6,655 nucleotides of DNA. Origin: Eubacteriales bacterium (GTDB lineage Bacteria; Bacillota; Clostridia; Christensenellales; UMGS416). Positions 1 through 6,386 of the stretch are shown here, piece by piece. The DNA lies in assembly GCA_028709505.1 (NCBI GenBank), contig JAQVWW010000070.1, forward strand, positions 1 to 6,655, read 5' to 3'. The translations under genes and the position numbers were made by a program. The notes under the pieces are model-generated. The model saw only the letters and a program-made list of their open reading frames with translations. It was not told where the DNA came from and searched no databases. Position 1 is the first letter of the stretch, and each line of letters starts with the position of its first letter.

Positions 1-355
1 CACGGCGCTGGTGGATACCGGCAGCCGGCTGGACGATATCATCTACGAAGAATTTAAGGGCACCGGCAACATGGAGTTGCATCTGGATCGCAAGCTGCAG
101 GAGCGCCGCGTGTTTCCGGCCATGGACCTATATCGTTCGGGCACTCGCAAAGAGGAGCTGCTGCTGACGTCGCAGGAGATCGAAGGCATCTGGGCGGCCC
201 GCAAGCTGCTCTCGGGCAACCAGGAGGACGCCACCGAGTTGCTCATTGACATGATAGCCAAAACCACGTCCAATCAGCAGTTCCTGAGCAAGCTTACCGA
301 TTGGCTTAAGCTGATGGACAAAGAGGGCTATACGGCCCGCGCCGGCAACCGCTGA
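1..355 (+). CDS. rho: Transcription termination factor Rho, C-terminal fragment
   Basis: This is the 3' end of the hexameric RNA-dependent ATPase and helicase that terminates transcription. The 5' part lies outside the window, and the reading frame runs open from base 2. The visible ~118 residues match the Rho C-terminal ATPase domain: YEEFKGTGNMELHLDRKL, then RVFPAMDLYRSGTRKEELLL. The arginine of SGTR (codon 146-148) corresponds to the arginine finger (R366 in E. coli Rho) that reaches the neighbouring subunit's ATP site. The helical C-terminus (IWAARKLLSGN...LLIDMIAKTTSNQQFLSKL) is also typical. About 18 residues follow the usual end of the family (TDWLKLMDKEGYTARAGNR), a modest tail extension. 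The gene stops with TGA and is followed at once by an intrinsic terminator. The identification is very secure; Walker A and B and the RNA-binding domain cannot be checked here. Confidence 0.97.
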   Translation, partial: TALVDTGSRLDDIIYEEFKGTGNMELHLDRKLQERRVFPAMDLYRSGTRKEELLLTSQEIEGIWAARKLLSGNQEDATELLIDMIAKTTSNQQFLSKLTDWLKLMDKEGYTARAGNR

Positions 356-382
356 CCGGCACGGCATTTATCCCGGCATTTT

Positions 383-415
383 ACGCAGGAAAGCAAGCTT
401 TCCTGCGTTTTTTAT
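383..415 (+). terminator. Intrinsic terminator after rho
   Basis: A perfect inverted repeat (ACGCAGGAAAGC at 383-394 and GCTTTCCTGCGT at 397-408) is followed by a run of Ts ending in ATT. The folded form would have a 10-11 bp stem and a 4-6 base loop. It lies 27 bases after the rho stop codon, so rho is probably the last gene of its transcript. Confidence 0.93.
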
Positions 416-594
416 TGGGAAAAGGCGCGTAACGCGGCGGTAGCGGCTGCTTTGCCGTGCCTTGCCCGCGGCCAGCCTTTTGCCGGTAGCCGCAGGTAGC
501 GTTACCGCGGGTGGGTCGGCCGATGTCTTTGTCGCGGCGCATGAAACGCCGGCGCGCCGCATAAGGTGAGTGTGGGTTTTCCTTACCCATAGAG
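416..594. other. GC-rich intergenic spacer, no gene seen
   Basis: This spacer between the rho terminator and the next gene has no convincing reading frame on either strand; open frames here lack family-like sequence. It holds three copies of GGTAGC (439-444, 485-490, 495-500) and a distant complementary pair, TAACGC (430-435) with GCGTTA (499-504), so the transcript could fold weakly. A GCCGGCGCGCCG-type GC palindrome lies near 549-560. I could not find a confident -35/-10 promoter pair, although the promoter of the downstream gene must be here if the rho terminator is effective. Confidence 0.5.
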
Positions 595-610
595 AGGAGG
601 ATGCGCATTG
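595..610 (+). promoter_or_regulatory. Ribosome binding site setting a TTG start
   Basis: A full AGGAGG at 595-600 is followed after 7 bases by TTG at 608-610, in frame with the two-domain P-loop protein. An ATG at 601-603 touches the Shine-Dalgarno sequence with no spacer and is out of frame, so it is unlikely to be used. The next in-frame ATG lies far downstream, past the first Walker A motif. TTG is therefore the best start. Confidence 0.82.
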
Positions 611-1735
611 CCTGCTTTTCCCGAACGGCATCTGTTTGCCGCCGCCAACACGCCACTGGGCTACTATTCCCATCGCGGTGACGCGCTGCCCGGCGTCCGC
701 CGCCTGTATTGGATAACCGGCGCTCCGGGCACCGGCAAAAGTACATTCATTCAAAAACTGGCCGGTACGCTGGCCGAAGGCGGTCAGCCGGTGGAGTACT
801 TCCATTCCCCCACCGCCGCCCAAACGCTGGCCGGCGCCGTATTTCCCCGGATGGGCACGGCCGTGCTGGAAGCGCACGCGCTGGACGGATGTTGGGTTTC
901 GGCGCCGCTGCGCACCATCGACCTGAACGCCTGTGTGCCGGTGTCCGCACTGGCTGCTCAACCCGACGATAGGATCAAACTATCCGCCGCTTACCGGCGC
1001 TGCCACGCCCGCGCCTGCCGGTATCTGGAGGGTGTCGCGCTGCTGCGGCGCGATGCCGCCGCCCACGTGGCCGCCGCTGCCCAGCCTGCCGCCGCCGACC
1101 GCGAGGCCGTACAAATGGCCTACGAGGAGATGGCCTTTTACCCCGCCGGGCAGCGGCGCGGCGTTCTGCGCCGGCTGTTTGCCACCGGGCCTACCCCCGG
1201 CGGCCAAATCAGCTTTTTGGATAGTGCGCTGCAATCCTGCCAGCGCGTGTATACGCTGACCGGCCGGCCGGGCAGCGGCGCCGGCGCGCTGATGGCCCAG
1301 GTGTTGGAAACGGCGTTGGCCCGGGGCCTGTCGGTTGAGGCCTTTTATTGCCCCCTGGACCCCCAAGGCCCGCCGGAGCATCTGATACTGCCTTCGGTGG
1401 GAGCGGCGGTGGTTACCGCCAACGCGTATCACAAGCCGGCGGCGGCGCCCCACGCCCAAATAGACATGGACGCCTATGTGGACAGCGCCGCGCTGGACGA
1501 ATCCGTGCTGGACTTCGACACCGAGCAAGCCGGCGTATTGACGCACGCGGCACTGGCTGCCCTGCGCAAACTTACCGACCTGCGCGAAGAATGGGCGCAG
1601 CTGTATCAGCCGCACATGGAATTCGACAAGGCAGACGCGCTCTGTGTCGAAATTTCCCGGGAAATGCTGGAGTCGGCTCCCCCGCCGGCCCCTCCGGACG
1701 AACCGCCGCCCATCACCATCCGGTTGAACCAGTAA
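608..1735 (+). CDS. Two-domain P-loop ATPase-like protein, PRK06851-type
   Basis: This 375-residue protein is built from two tandem homologous P-loop domains. I recognise the overall pattern as the uncharacterised Firmicutes ATPase family PRK06851; this is from memory, not a search. Domain 1 (about residues 7-115) begins RHLFAAANTP and has an intact Walker A, GAPGTGKST, at 38-46. Domain 2 (about 188-300) begins RRLFATGPTP and has the equivalent GRPGSGAGA at 219-227, where the Walker lysine and Ser/Thr are replaced by Ala and Gly. Matching landmarks (RxLF, P-loop, EYFHSP/EAFYCP, IDLNA/IDMDA) sit at a nearly constant offset of 181 residues, showing an internal duplication. An Ala-rich linker (about 150-165) precedes domain 2, and the C-terminus is Pro-rich (PPPAPPDEPPP). 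There is no signal peptide or membrane segment, so it should be cytoplasmic. It appears monocistronic, flanked by terminators. The substrate is unknown; only domain 1 is likely to bind nucleotide. Confidence 0.85.
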   Translation: MPAFPERHLFAAANTPLGYYSHRGDALPGVRRLYWITGAPGTGKSTFIQKLAGTLAEGGQPVEYFHSPTAAQTLAGAVFPRMGTAVLEAHALDGCWVSAPLRTIDLNACVPVSALAAQPDDRIKLSAAYRRCHARACRYLEGVALLRRDAAAHVAAAAQPAAADREAVQMAYEEMAFYPAGQRRGVLRRLFATGPTPGGQISFLDSALQSCQRVYTLTGRPGSGAGALMAQVLETALARGLSVEAFYCPLDPQGPPEHLILPSVGAAVVTANAYHKPAAAPHAQIDMDAYVDSAALDESVLDFDTEQAGVLTHAALAALRKLTDLREEWAQLYQPHMEFDKADALCVEISREMLESAPPPAPPDEPPPITIRLNQ

Positions 1736-1744
1736 AAGAAGCCT

Positions 1745-1786
1745 AAAAGGCCCGCCCTCTGCTTTAGGGGGCGGGCCGGACTTTAT
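1745..1786. terminator. Bidirectional terminator between convergent genes
   Basis: GGCCCGCCC at 1749-1757 pairs perfectly with GGGCGGGCC at 1769-1777, and the stem can extend inward by a few weaker pairs. On the minus strand the hairpin is followed by TTTTAGGCTTCTTTT, a good tract for the kinase transcript. On the plus strand the following tract (GGACTTTAT) is weak. It begins just after the P-loop gene stop and lies about 80 bases beyond the kinase stop, so it probably serves both. Confidence 0.82.
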
Positions 1787-1831
1787 CAAGCATCAGATAG
1801 CAGACGCGCCCAAAGCCGCCAATACGCTTTG

Positions 1832-1845
1832 AAAAGCCGGCTTTT
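1832..1845. repeat. 14-bp perfect palindrome
   Basis: AAAAGCCGGCTTTT is self-complementary and lies 12 bases beyond the kinase stop codon in the kinase's direction of transcription. It could form a small hairpin in the kinase mRNA 3' region or be a dyad binding site. The looser surrounding sequence (GCCCAAAGCCGCC at 1809-1821, CTTTTGGCGGGC at 1841-1852) adds partial symmetry. No function is assigned. Confidence 0.5.
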
Positions 1846-1857
1846 GGCGGGCTCGTT

Positions 1858-3165
1858 CTATGTTTTCCCGATGCGCCGGGCAATGCGCATAAGACCCCAC
1901 AGTGCCTCGTCCTCGTAGGGCGAAAAGTGGGTGGGCAAGCCGATAGCTTCCTGGATGCGGGCACGCAGCGCCGGGGTTTTGGACAGCCGCCCGCCGCACA
2001 GCACCACGGTATCCAGCGCCGGGTTTTGCTGGCGCAGGCGGCCGGCCGCTTTGGCGTAGGCCGTCGCCAGCGCGTCCAGCGTGGCCGAAAACAGCTCTGC
2101 CGCGCGCAGGTTATCCTGGCCGATGCCCGAAAGGATGCCCCGGCCTTGCGCCGTATAAAAGTCCGGCGTCACCGTCAGGCCCCGGCTTTTTAAGTCCTGC
2201 GCCCACAGCGTCGCCCAGAGCTGCTGGCGGTCAACCGGCGTGCCGCCCAGCGTGCGCAGCACATCGGCATAAAAATCCAGCACCGTATCCAGCGCCCGTC
2301 CGCCGGGCTGACGGGTGATGGTCAGCAGCGAGTCGCCGGCAAAATAGGGGCGCACTTCCATATCGCGCTGGGGCGCATAGCCTTTGGCCGGCGCACATAC
2401 GATGCCGCCGGTGCCCACGGTGATGACGATACGGTTGTCGCCCTGTCCGGCGCCGTACACGCTGGCCTGGTGGTCGCCGATATCGGCGTAGAGCGGCACG
2501 CCCCGGTAGCTGCCCAGCGGGCGGGTCTCGGGCACAATGGCCGGGAAACCTATTTTTTCCGCCCCTACGGCGCGGATGACATTGCCGTTCCATTCCCCGC
2601 AATCGGCGCGGGCCAAGCCGGTGGCGGCGGCGTTGGTCAGGTGGCAGGCGTGGGCCGCCCCACCGGATAAGCGGTAGATAAAATATCCGCCCAGCGTATG
2701 AAACAGCGTACCCGCTACGTCCACATCCGTTTCCTGCAGCATCGCGTACAGGCTCACCGCCGCCAGCCCGGCCTTGTAGCGGGTACCCATGGCGGCGATG
2801 TCGTCGTCGCACAGCTTCTCCCGAAGCCGTTGCGCCCAGCTGCCCCCGTCACGGGGCGTTTCGGCGCGGGTATCCTGCCAACTGATGTAGGGCGTCACCG
2901 CCCGCTCCTGCCTTGTCAACACAAAGCCGTGCATCTGCGTGCAAAGCAGGATACCCCGGGCATCCTGATGCCGGTCTATCTGCGCGTCCAAAAGCTGTTT
3001 GCCCGCGGCAAACAGCTGCTCGATGTCCAGCTCAAAATGGCCCGCAGGCCCGGCCAGCCGCGCCGGCGTAGCGATGCCGGCCTTGTCGGTCACGGTATTG
3101 CATTGCGTATGCAGCAGCGCGCATTTGATAAAGCTGCTGCCCAGATCCAGTCCGATAAATGGCAT
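1858..3165 (-). CDS. FGGY-family carbohydrate kinase, sedoheptulokinase-like
   Basis: This 435-residue cytoplasmic kinase of the ASKHA fold transfers phosphate from ATP to a sugar, most likely a ketose. The N-terminal phosphate-1 motif IGLDLGSSFIK is at 4-14. TQMHG (76-80) and YISWQDTRA (93-101) form the usual FGGY sugar-site region. GDHQAS (230-235) places D231 at the catalytic base position (compare GDQQ in glycerol kinase). TVGTGG (249-254) is the second phosphate motif, and VVLCGGRLSKTPALRARI (387-404) plus DEALWGLM (419-426) form the adenosine-binding end. All key motifs are present and the frame is intact. It is shorter than xylulokinase or glycerol kinase (about 490-500 residues) and closest in my judgement to the sedoheptulokinase-like subgroup; substrate assignment stays tentative. 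The start is supported by AAGGAG six bases upstream. It lies 31 bases after the AraC regulator stop and is probably cotranscribed with it. Confidence 0.92.
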   Translation of the reverse strand: MPFIGLDLGSSFIKCALLHTQCNTVTDKAGIATPARLAGPAGHFELDIEQLFAAGKQLLDAQIDRHQDARGILLCTQMHGFVLTRQERAVTPYISWQDTRAETPRDGGSWAQRLREKLCDDDIAAMGTRYKAGLAAVSLYAMLQETDVDVAGTLFHTLGGYFIYRLSGGAAHACHLTNAAATGLARADCGEWNGNVIRAVGAEKIGFPAIVPETRPLGSYRGVPLYADIGDHQASVYGAGQGDNRIVITVGTGGIVCAPAKGYAPQRDMEVRPYFAGDSLLTITRQPGGRALDTVLDFYADVLRTLGGTPVDRQQLWATLWAQDLKSRGLTVTPDFYTAQGRGILSGIGQDNLRAAELFSATLDALATAYAKAAGRLRQQNPALDTVVLCGGRLSKTPALRARIQEAIGLPTHFSPYEDEALWGLMRIARRIGKT

Positions 3166-3196
3166 ATCTGCTCCTTTTGCGCCGGTCTGCGGCGGT

Positions 3197-4069
3197 CTAT
3201 TCCCGAGCGTATTCCTGCGCCGTGCCGCCCTCGCGGTACTGCCGGGGCGTCATGCCGCAATGGCGCAGGAATACGCGGTTAAAGGTACGCTGGCTCTCAA
3301 AGCCGCACGCAAAGGCGACCTGCTGCATCTTTTTTTGCGTGCTGCGCAGCAGATTCTGGGCCTGGCGTACCCGCAGCCTGCCCAGATAGTCGGGAAAACC
3401 CATGCCCAGCTTTTGGGTGAAAAAGCGCGACAGGTAATAGCTGCTGACGCCCATCTCCCGGGCCACCGCCTCCAGCGTCAGCGGCTGGTTCATCCGCTGG
3501 GCCACCAGGCTGACCACCCGCGCCGTCAAATCATCGGGCGGGGCGGCGTTTTTTACCAGCTCCAGCCGGGGCAGCGCGTGGGCCAGCGCCAGCTGCGTCA
3601 GCGCCGCGCATACCGCCGCCTGCGGTGCGCCGCGGTACTGCTCCAGCAGGCCTTCCAGCGCGTACACCACGTGGGGATGCACGTTGTCCGGCGTCAAAAA
3701 CGGGTCTTTGGGCACATATCGGTTTAACGTTTGCAGCGCCTCGCCGGTTAGGCGCGGGTGGCAGATGGCCAGCAGAAAATGGCCATCTTCGTCTTCTTCC
3801 CGGCTTAAGTAGGAGTGGATGACGTTGGGGAAGATCACGGCCAGGCTGCCGGCGCAAAGGTTCGCCTGCCGCCCGGCGCAGGTCACGCGGATGGTCCCGC
3901 CGCGCACGTAAAACAGCTCCAGCCCGGCGTGCAGGTGGGGCGGGAAAGTCAAAAATCGCGTGTCGTACGCATCCAGATCTTCCTGGCGGTTTTCATAGGC
4001 GGGTGTCACGGCGTATCCTTCTAAAAGACTGCAGAATTTGTCCATACTTATTGGCTTCTTGACCAACAT
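3197..4069 (-). CDS. AraC-family transcriptional regulator
   Basis: This 290-residue DNA-binding protein has the classical AraC layout. The N-terminal cupin-type sensor has FPPHLHAGLELFYVRGG (42-58), whose H..H...E pattern is typical of sugar-sensing AraC proteins, followed by AGSLAVIFPNVIHSY (73-87). The C-terminus carries two helix-turn-helix motifs: LTLEAVAREMGVSSYYLSRFF (197-217, consensus 'SxxYLSRxF') and VAFACGFESQRTFNRVF (251-267), ending in the signature GMTPRQYR (272-279). It is encoded upstream of the sugar kinase and divergently from the dehydrogenase, so it probably controls both promoters in response to a sugar. The open frame continues far upstream to 4888 antisense to the dehydrogenase, but that part is an artefact. 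I chose ATG at 4069 (weak GGGG four bases upstream); ATG at 4045 (MDKFCSLLEGY) is a possible alternative, and neither has a strong ribosome binding site. Confidence 0.93.
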   Translation of the reverse strand: MLVKKPISMDKFCSLLEGYAVTPAYENRQEDLDAYDTRFLTFPPHLHAGLELFYVRGGTIRVTCAGRQANLCAGSLAVIFPNVIHSYLSREEDEDGHFLLAICHPRLTGEALQTLNRYVPKDPFLTPDNVHPHVVYALEGLLEQYRGAPQAAVCAALTQLALAHALPRLELVKNAAPPDDLTARVVSLVAQRMNQPLTLEAVAREMGVSSYYLSRFFTQKLGMGFPDYLGRLRVRQAQNLLRSTQKKMQQVAFACGFESQRTFNRVFLRHCGMTPRQYREGGTAQEYARE

Positions 4070-4131
4070 TTTACCCCGGCGGATGGTATAATGCAAAAGA
4101 AGAATACCGGCGCAGGCCGAATGCAAAGGAG
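4059..4131 (+). promoter_or_regulatory. Divergent control region with extended -10 promoter
   Basis: Only 69 bases separate the AraC and dehydrogenase start codons. On the plus strand TGGTATAAT at 4084-4092 is a perfect extended -10 element (TGnTATAAT), predicting a start near 4098-4100, about 40 bases before the dehydrogenase ATG. No good -35 sits at 16-18 bases; TTGACC at 4059-4064 is 22 bases away, too far for normal use. A missing -35 fits activation by the AraC regulator (inference). AATGCAAA occurs twice, at 4090-4097 and 4120-4127, 30 bases apart; the second copy overlaps the dehydrogenase ribosome binding site (AAGGAG, 4126-4131). The AraC promoter on the minus strand was not identified with confidence. 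Confidence 0.6.
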
Positions 4132-4138
4132 AGCATCC

Positions 4139-5248
4139 ATGAACACAGTTAAAATCGGCATGGTGGGCGTAGGCGATATCAGCGGTATCTACCTGAAGAA
4201 CATAACCGGCCTGTTCCGCCAGCTGGAACTGGTGGCCGTATGCGATTTGGTACGCGAGAAGGCCGAAAAAGCCCAACGCGAATACGGTGTGCCCAAGATA
4301 TACGACACGATGCACGAGCTGTTTGCCGACGACGAAATCGACATCGTGCTGAACCTGACGCGGCCTTACGAACATTTTGAGGTCAGCAAGGCGGCGCTGC
4401 TGGCCGGCAAGCACGTCTATTCGGAAAAGCCGCTGGGCGCCACGCTGGACGAAGGCAAAGCACTGGTGGCGCTGGCGCAGCAGAAGGGACTGCTGCTGGG
4501 CGGTGCGCCGGACACGTTTCTGGGCGCCGGTATACAGACCTGCCGCAAGCTCATTGACGACGGCTACATCGGCCGGCCCATCGGCGCGGCGGCGTTCATG
4601 ATTTGCCACGGCCATGAGTCCTGGCACCCGGACCCGGCGTTTTACTATCAGTTCGGCGGCGGCCCCATGATGGATATGGGCCCTTACTATGTGACGGCGC
4701 TCATCAACCTGCTGGGCGGCGTATCGTCGGTCACCGGCGTGGCGCGCAAGTCCTTCGCCCAGCGCACCATCACCAGCGCGCCCCAGTTCGGCACCGTTGT
4801 GGACGTGGAAGTGCCCACGCATATTACCGGCATCCTCAACTTTGAAAGCGGCGCCGTGGGCACGCTGTTTACCACGTTCGATGTGCATTACCCCACCCAG
4901 GCGCGCTTTGAAGTGTACGGCTCCGACGGCACGCTCATCGTGCCCGACCCCAACTACTTCGGCGGGCCGATACAGCTGTACCGCCCCGAGGAAAATCGAT
5001 GCCTGGAGCTGCCGCTGGCCTTTGGCTACAGCGACAACAGCCGCGGCCTGGGCTTAGCCGACATGGCCCAGGCGCTGCGCACCGGGCGGGCTCCCCGCGC
5101 CGGGTACCAGCAGACTTACCACGTGCTGGACGTGATGACGGCCTTTACCCGCAGCTCCGACGCCGGCAAAACCGAGATCATCCAGTCTCGGTTCCAGCGC
5201 CAAGCGCCCATGAAAAATCTGCCCCTGGCGGGTATTTTAGACGATTAA
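4139..5248 (+). CDS. Gfo/Idh/MocA-family NAD(P)-dependent sugar/polyol dehydrogenase
   Basis: This 369-residue oxidoreductase has an N-terminal Rossmann fold: strand plus glycine-rich loop KIGMVGVGDISGIYLKNI (5-22), then LVAVCDLVREKAEKAQREYG (31-50) with D36 at the position that often selects NAD(H). The catalytic family motif is SEKPLG (95-100), with K97 as the expected catalytic lysine. The C-terminal domain has FGGGPMMDMGPYYVTALINLLGG (172-194). In this motif D179 aligns with the conserved aspartate, but Y183 sits where inositol dehydrogenases often have the catalytic histidine (DxxxH); this DMGPYY form is, I believe, a common subfamily. It likely oxidises a sugar, inositol or related compound in the cytoplasm. 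ATG at 4139 has AAGGAG seven bases upstream. An in-frame ATG at 4091 overlaps the -10 element and is rejected. The next gene starts 13 bases after its stop, so the two are an operon. Confidence 0.93.
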   Translation: MNTVKIGMVGVGDISGIYLKNITGLFRQLELVAVCDLVREKAEKAQREYGVPKIYDTMHELFADDEIDIVLNLTRPYEHFEVSKAALLAGKHVYSEKPLGATLDEGKALVALAQQKGLLLGGAPDTFLGAGIQTCRKLIDDGYIGRPIGAAAFMICHGHESWHPDPAFYYQFGGGPMMDMGPYYVTALINLLGGVSSVTGVARKSFAQRTITSAPQFGTVVDVEVPTHITGILNFESGAVGTLFTTFDVHYPTQARFEVYGSDGTLIVPDPNYFGGPIQLYRPEENRCLELPLAFGYSDNSRGLGLADMAQALRTGRAPRAGYQQTYHVLDVMTAFTRSSDAGKTEIIQSRFQRQAPMKNLPLAGILDD

Positions 5249-5261
5249 AGGAGGAAACATC

Positions 5262-6083
5262 ATGAAAGTTGCCTATACCGGCTGGACATGGCTTGTGCAC
5301 CACCAGGACAATCATCAATACGAGTTTGAGCAGTTCCTCAAGGAAGTATCCGACTTGGGCTATGAGGCGGTGGAAAACTTTGCTTTCATCACCGGCTATT
5401 TTGATAATGACGCCGCCAAGGTCAAGGCCCTGTTGGACAAATACAACCTGGAGATGGTCAATCTCTACCAGCATTTCAGCGACGACGCCGAAGCCGACTA
5501 TCAAAAGGCCGTGGAATACGTGGACTTCATGAAGAAAATCGGCGCCACCTACTTAAACCTGCAAGGCGTCATGTGGAACGACGAGCCCCAGGTGCGCCCC
5601 ACCGACCCGGCCATTTTAAAGGCTTACGCCCAGCTTTCCAATCGCATCGGCAAGCTGTGCGCCGAAAACGGCCTTGTGGCCTGCTTCCATCCCCACGCTC
5701 AGACGCCGGTGTTCAGCCAGGAGCAGATTGACCTGTTCCTGGAATACACCGACGCCCTATACGTGGGCCTGTGCCTGGATACGGCCCATACCGCCATCGC
5801 CGGCATGGACCCGGTGAAGGCCTTCGCCAAATACGCGCCGCGCATCGCGTATGTGCACCTAAAGGATGTGGACCCGGACAGCGCCGGCGTATACGCTCAG
5901 CGGCCCATGGAGCGCTTCCGGCCGCTGGGCATGGGCACGGTGGATTTTGTGGGCGTCTATCACGCGCTGCGCGCCGCCGGGTATGACGGCGTGCTGTGCG
6001 TGGAGCAGGACCGCCCGCCGGTGTGCAACTACCATGCCGCCATGGTCTCGCGCCAATACCTGCACAACGCGCTGGGGCTGTAG
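5262..6083 (+). CDS. TIM-barrel sugar isomerase/epimerase or dehydratase, IolE-like
   Basis: This 273-residue protein belongs to the xylose isomerase-like TIM-barrel (AP endonuclease 2) family, which includes inosose dehydratase IolE and 2-keto-inositol isomerase IolI. It carries the expected metal-site strands: AVENF (E38), VACFHPHAQTPV (139-150; H143 and H145), VGLCLDTAHTAIAG (168-181; D173 and H176), IAYVHLKDVDP (195-205; H199, K201, D202) and VLCVEQDR (244-251; E248). The HPHxxT, LCLDTxH and YVHLKDVDP block is most like IolE-type enzymes, so dehydration of a keto-cyclitol or isomerisation of a keto-sugar is plausible; the exact reaction cannot be read. AAAGGAGG at 5247-5254, partly within the upstream stop codon, is seven bases from the ATG. 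Pairing with a Gfo/Idh dehydrogenase is a frequent arrangement in inositol and sugar catabolism. There is no signal peptide. Confidence 0.92.
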   Translation: MKVAYTGWTWLVHHQDNHQYEFEQFLKEVSDLGYEAVENFAFITGYFDNDAAKVKALLDKYNLEMVNLYQHFSDDAEADYQKAVEYVDFMKKIGATYLNLQGVMWNDEPQVRPTDPAILKAYAQLSNRIGKLCAENGLVACFHPHAQTPVFSQEQIDLFLEYTDALYVGLCLDTAHTAIAGMDPVKAFAKYAPRIAYVHLKDVDPDSAGVYAQRPMERFRPLGMGTVDFVGVYHALRAAGYDGVLCVEQDRPPVCNYHAAMVSRQYLHNALGL

Positions 6084-6105
6084 CAAAGAACCCCCGCAAT
6101 AACGC

Positions 6106-6147
6106 CACAGGCCGCATTGTTTGAAACAATGCGGCCTGTGTTTTTAT
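6106..6147 (+). terminator. Strong intrinsic terminator after the dehydrogenase operon
   Basis: A perfect 15-bp stem (CACAGGCCGCATTGT at 6106-6120 with ACAATGCGGCCTGTG at 6126-6140) has a five-base loop and is followed by TTTTTAT. It starts 23 bases after the stop of the TIM-barrel gene and ends the plus-strand operon. Confidence 0.95.
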
Positions 6148-6386
6148 CCGCCGGGATAGTATTGGCAAGATTGGCAGGTTTTTCCGCTTATCGGCAAAAC
6201 CCGGTGCGGCAGCAGGCCTTGCGGCGCACGGTACAACGGGCTTTATGCCGCCGGAGAGCTTACGGTGTGCGGTTCTGCTGCCCTGTCATGCCCAGGGTGG
6301 AACAGGGGGCCTTTGAAAATGCTGACAGGGCGGGGGTGGAAAGGGCTTCGTGCCGTGGGAAGACTTGTGGCGCACACACGGCTTGC
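6148..6386. other. Non-coding intergenic sequence with imperfect inverted repeats
   Basis: No convincing gene is seen; open frames here are short and low-complexity, without recognisable family sequence or good ribosome binding sites. The stretch has two imperfect inverted repeats, described separately, and a degenerate partial copy of the downstream repeat near 6281-6309 (CCCTGTCATGCCCAGGGTGG and following G-rich bases). It may be decayed or repeat-derived DNA. Confidence 0.6.
6208..6282. repeat. Imperfect inverted repeat, ~75 bases
   Basis: GGCAGCAG (6208-6215) is complementary to CTGCTGCC (6275-6282), and inside these GCGCAC (6224-6229) pairs with GTGTGC (6265-6270) with one G-T wobble. 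The right arm runs directly into CCCTGTCATGCC, a diverged form of the core of the repeat copies downstream. A structured RNA or a repeat boundary is possible; chance pairing in GC-rich DNA cannot be excluded. Confidence 0.4.

Noticed and set aside
368..961. 197-codon minus-strand open frame across the rho terminator and the P-loop gene start
   Set aside because: It overlaps a terminator and a real gene, ends inside the terminator area, and has no recognisable motifs.
980..1789. 269-codon minus-strand open frame opposite the P-loop gene
   Set aside because: Its composition is that of a GC-rich shadow frame (Gly/Arg/Gln rich), and the opposite strand codes a recognisable two-domain protein.
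2698..3727. Plus-strand open frames opposite the kinase and AraC genes
   Set aside because: They are antisense to two well-supported genes, Arg/Gln/Pro rich, and show no domain signature.
4059..4092. TTGACC plus TATAAT as a standard promoter pair
   Set aside because: The spacer is 22 bases, outside the 16-18 base range; the extended -10 alone is the better reading.
4091..4138. Upstream in-frame ATG for the dehydrogenase
   Set aside because: It overlaps the -10 element and lies upstream of the predicted transcription start; ATG 4139 has a proper AAGGAG and begins just before the Rossmann strand.
4070..4888. Long upstream extension of the AraC reading frame on the minus strand
   Set aside because: It runs antisense through the clearly real dehydrogenase gene, has no family-like sequence, and the AraC family length fits a start at 4069.
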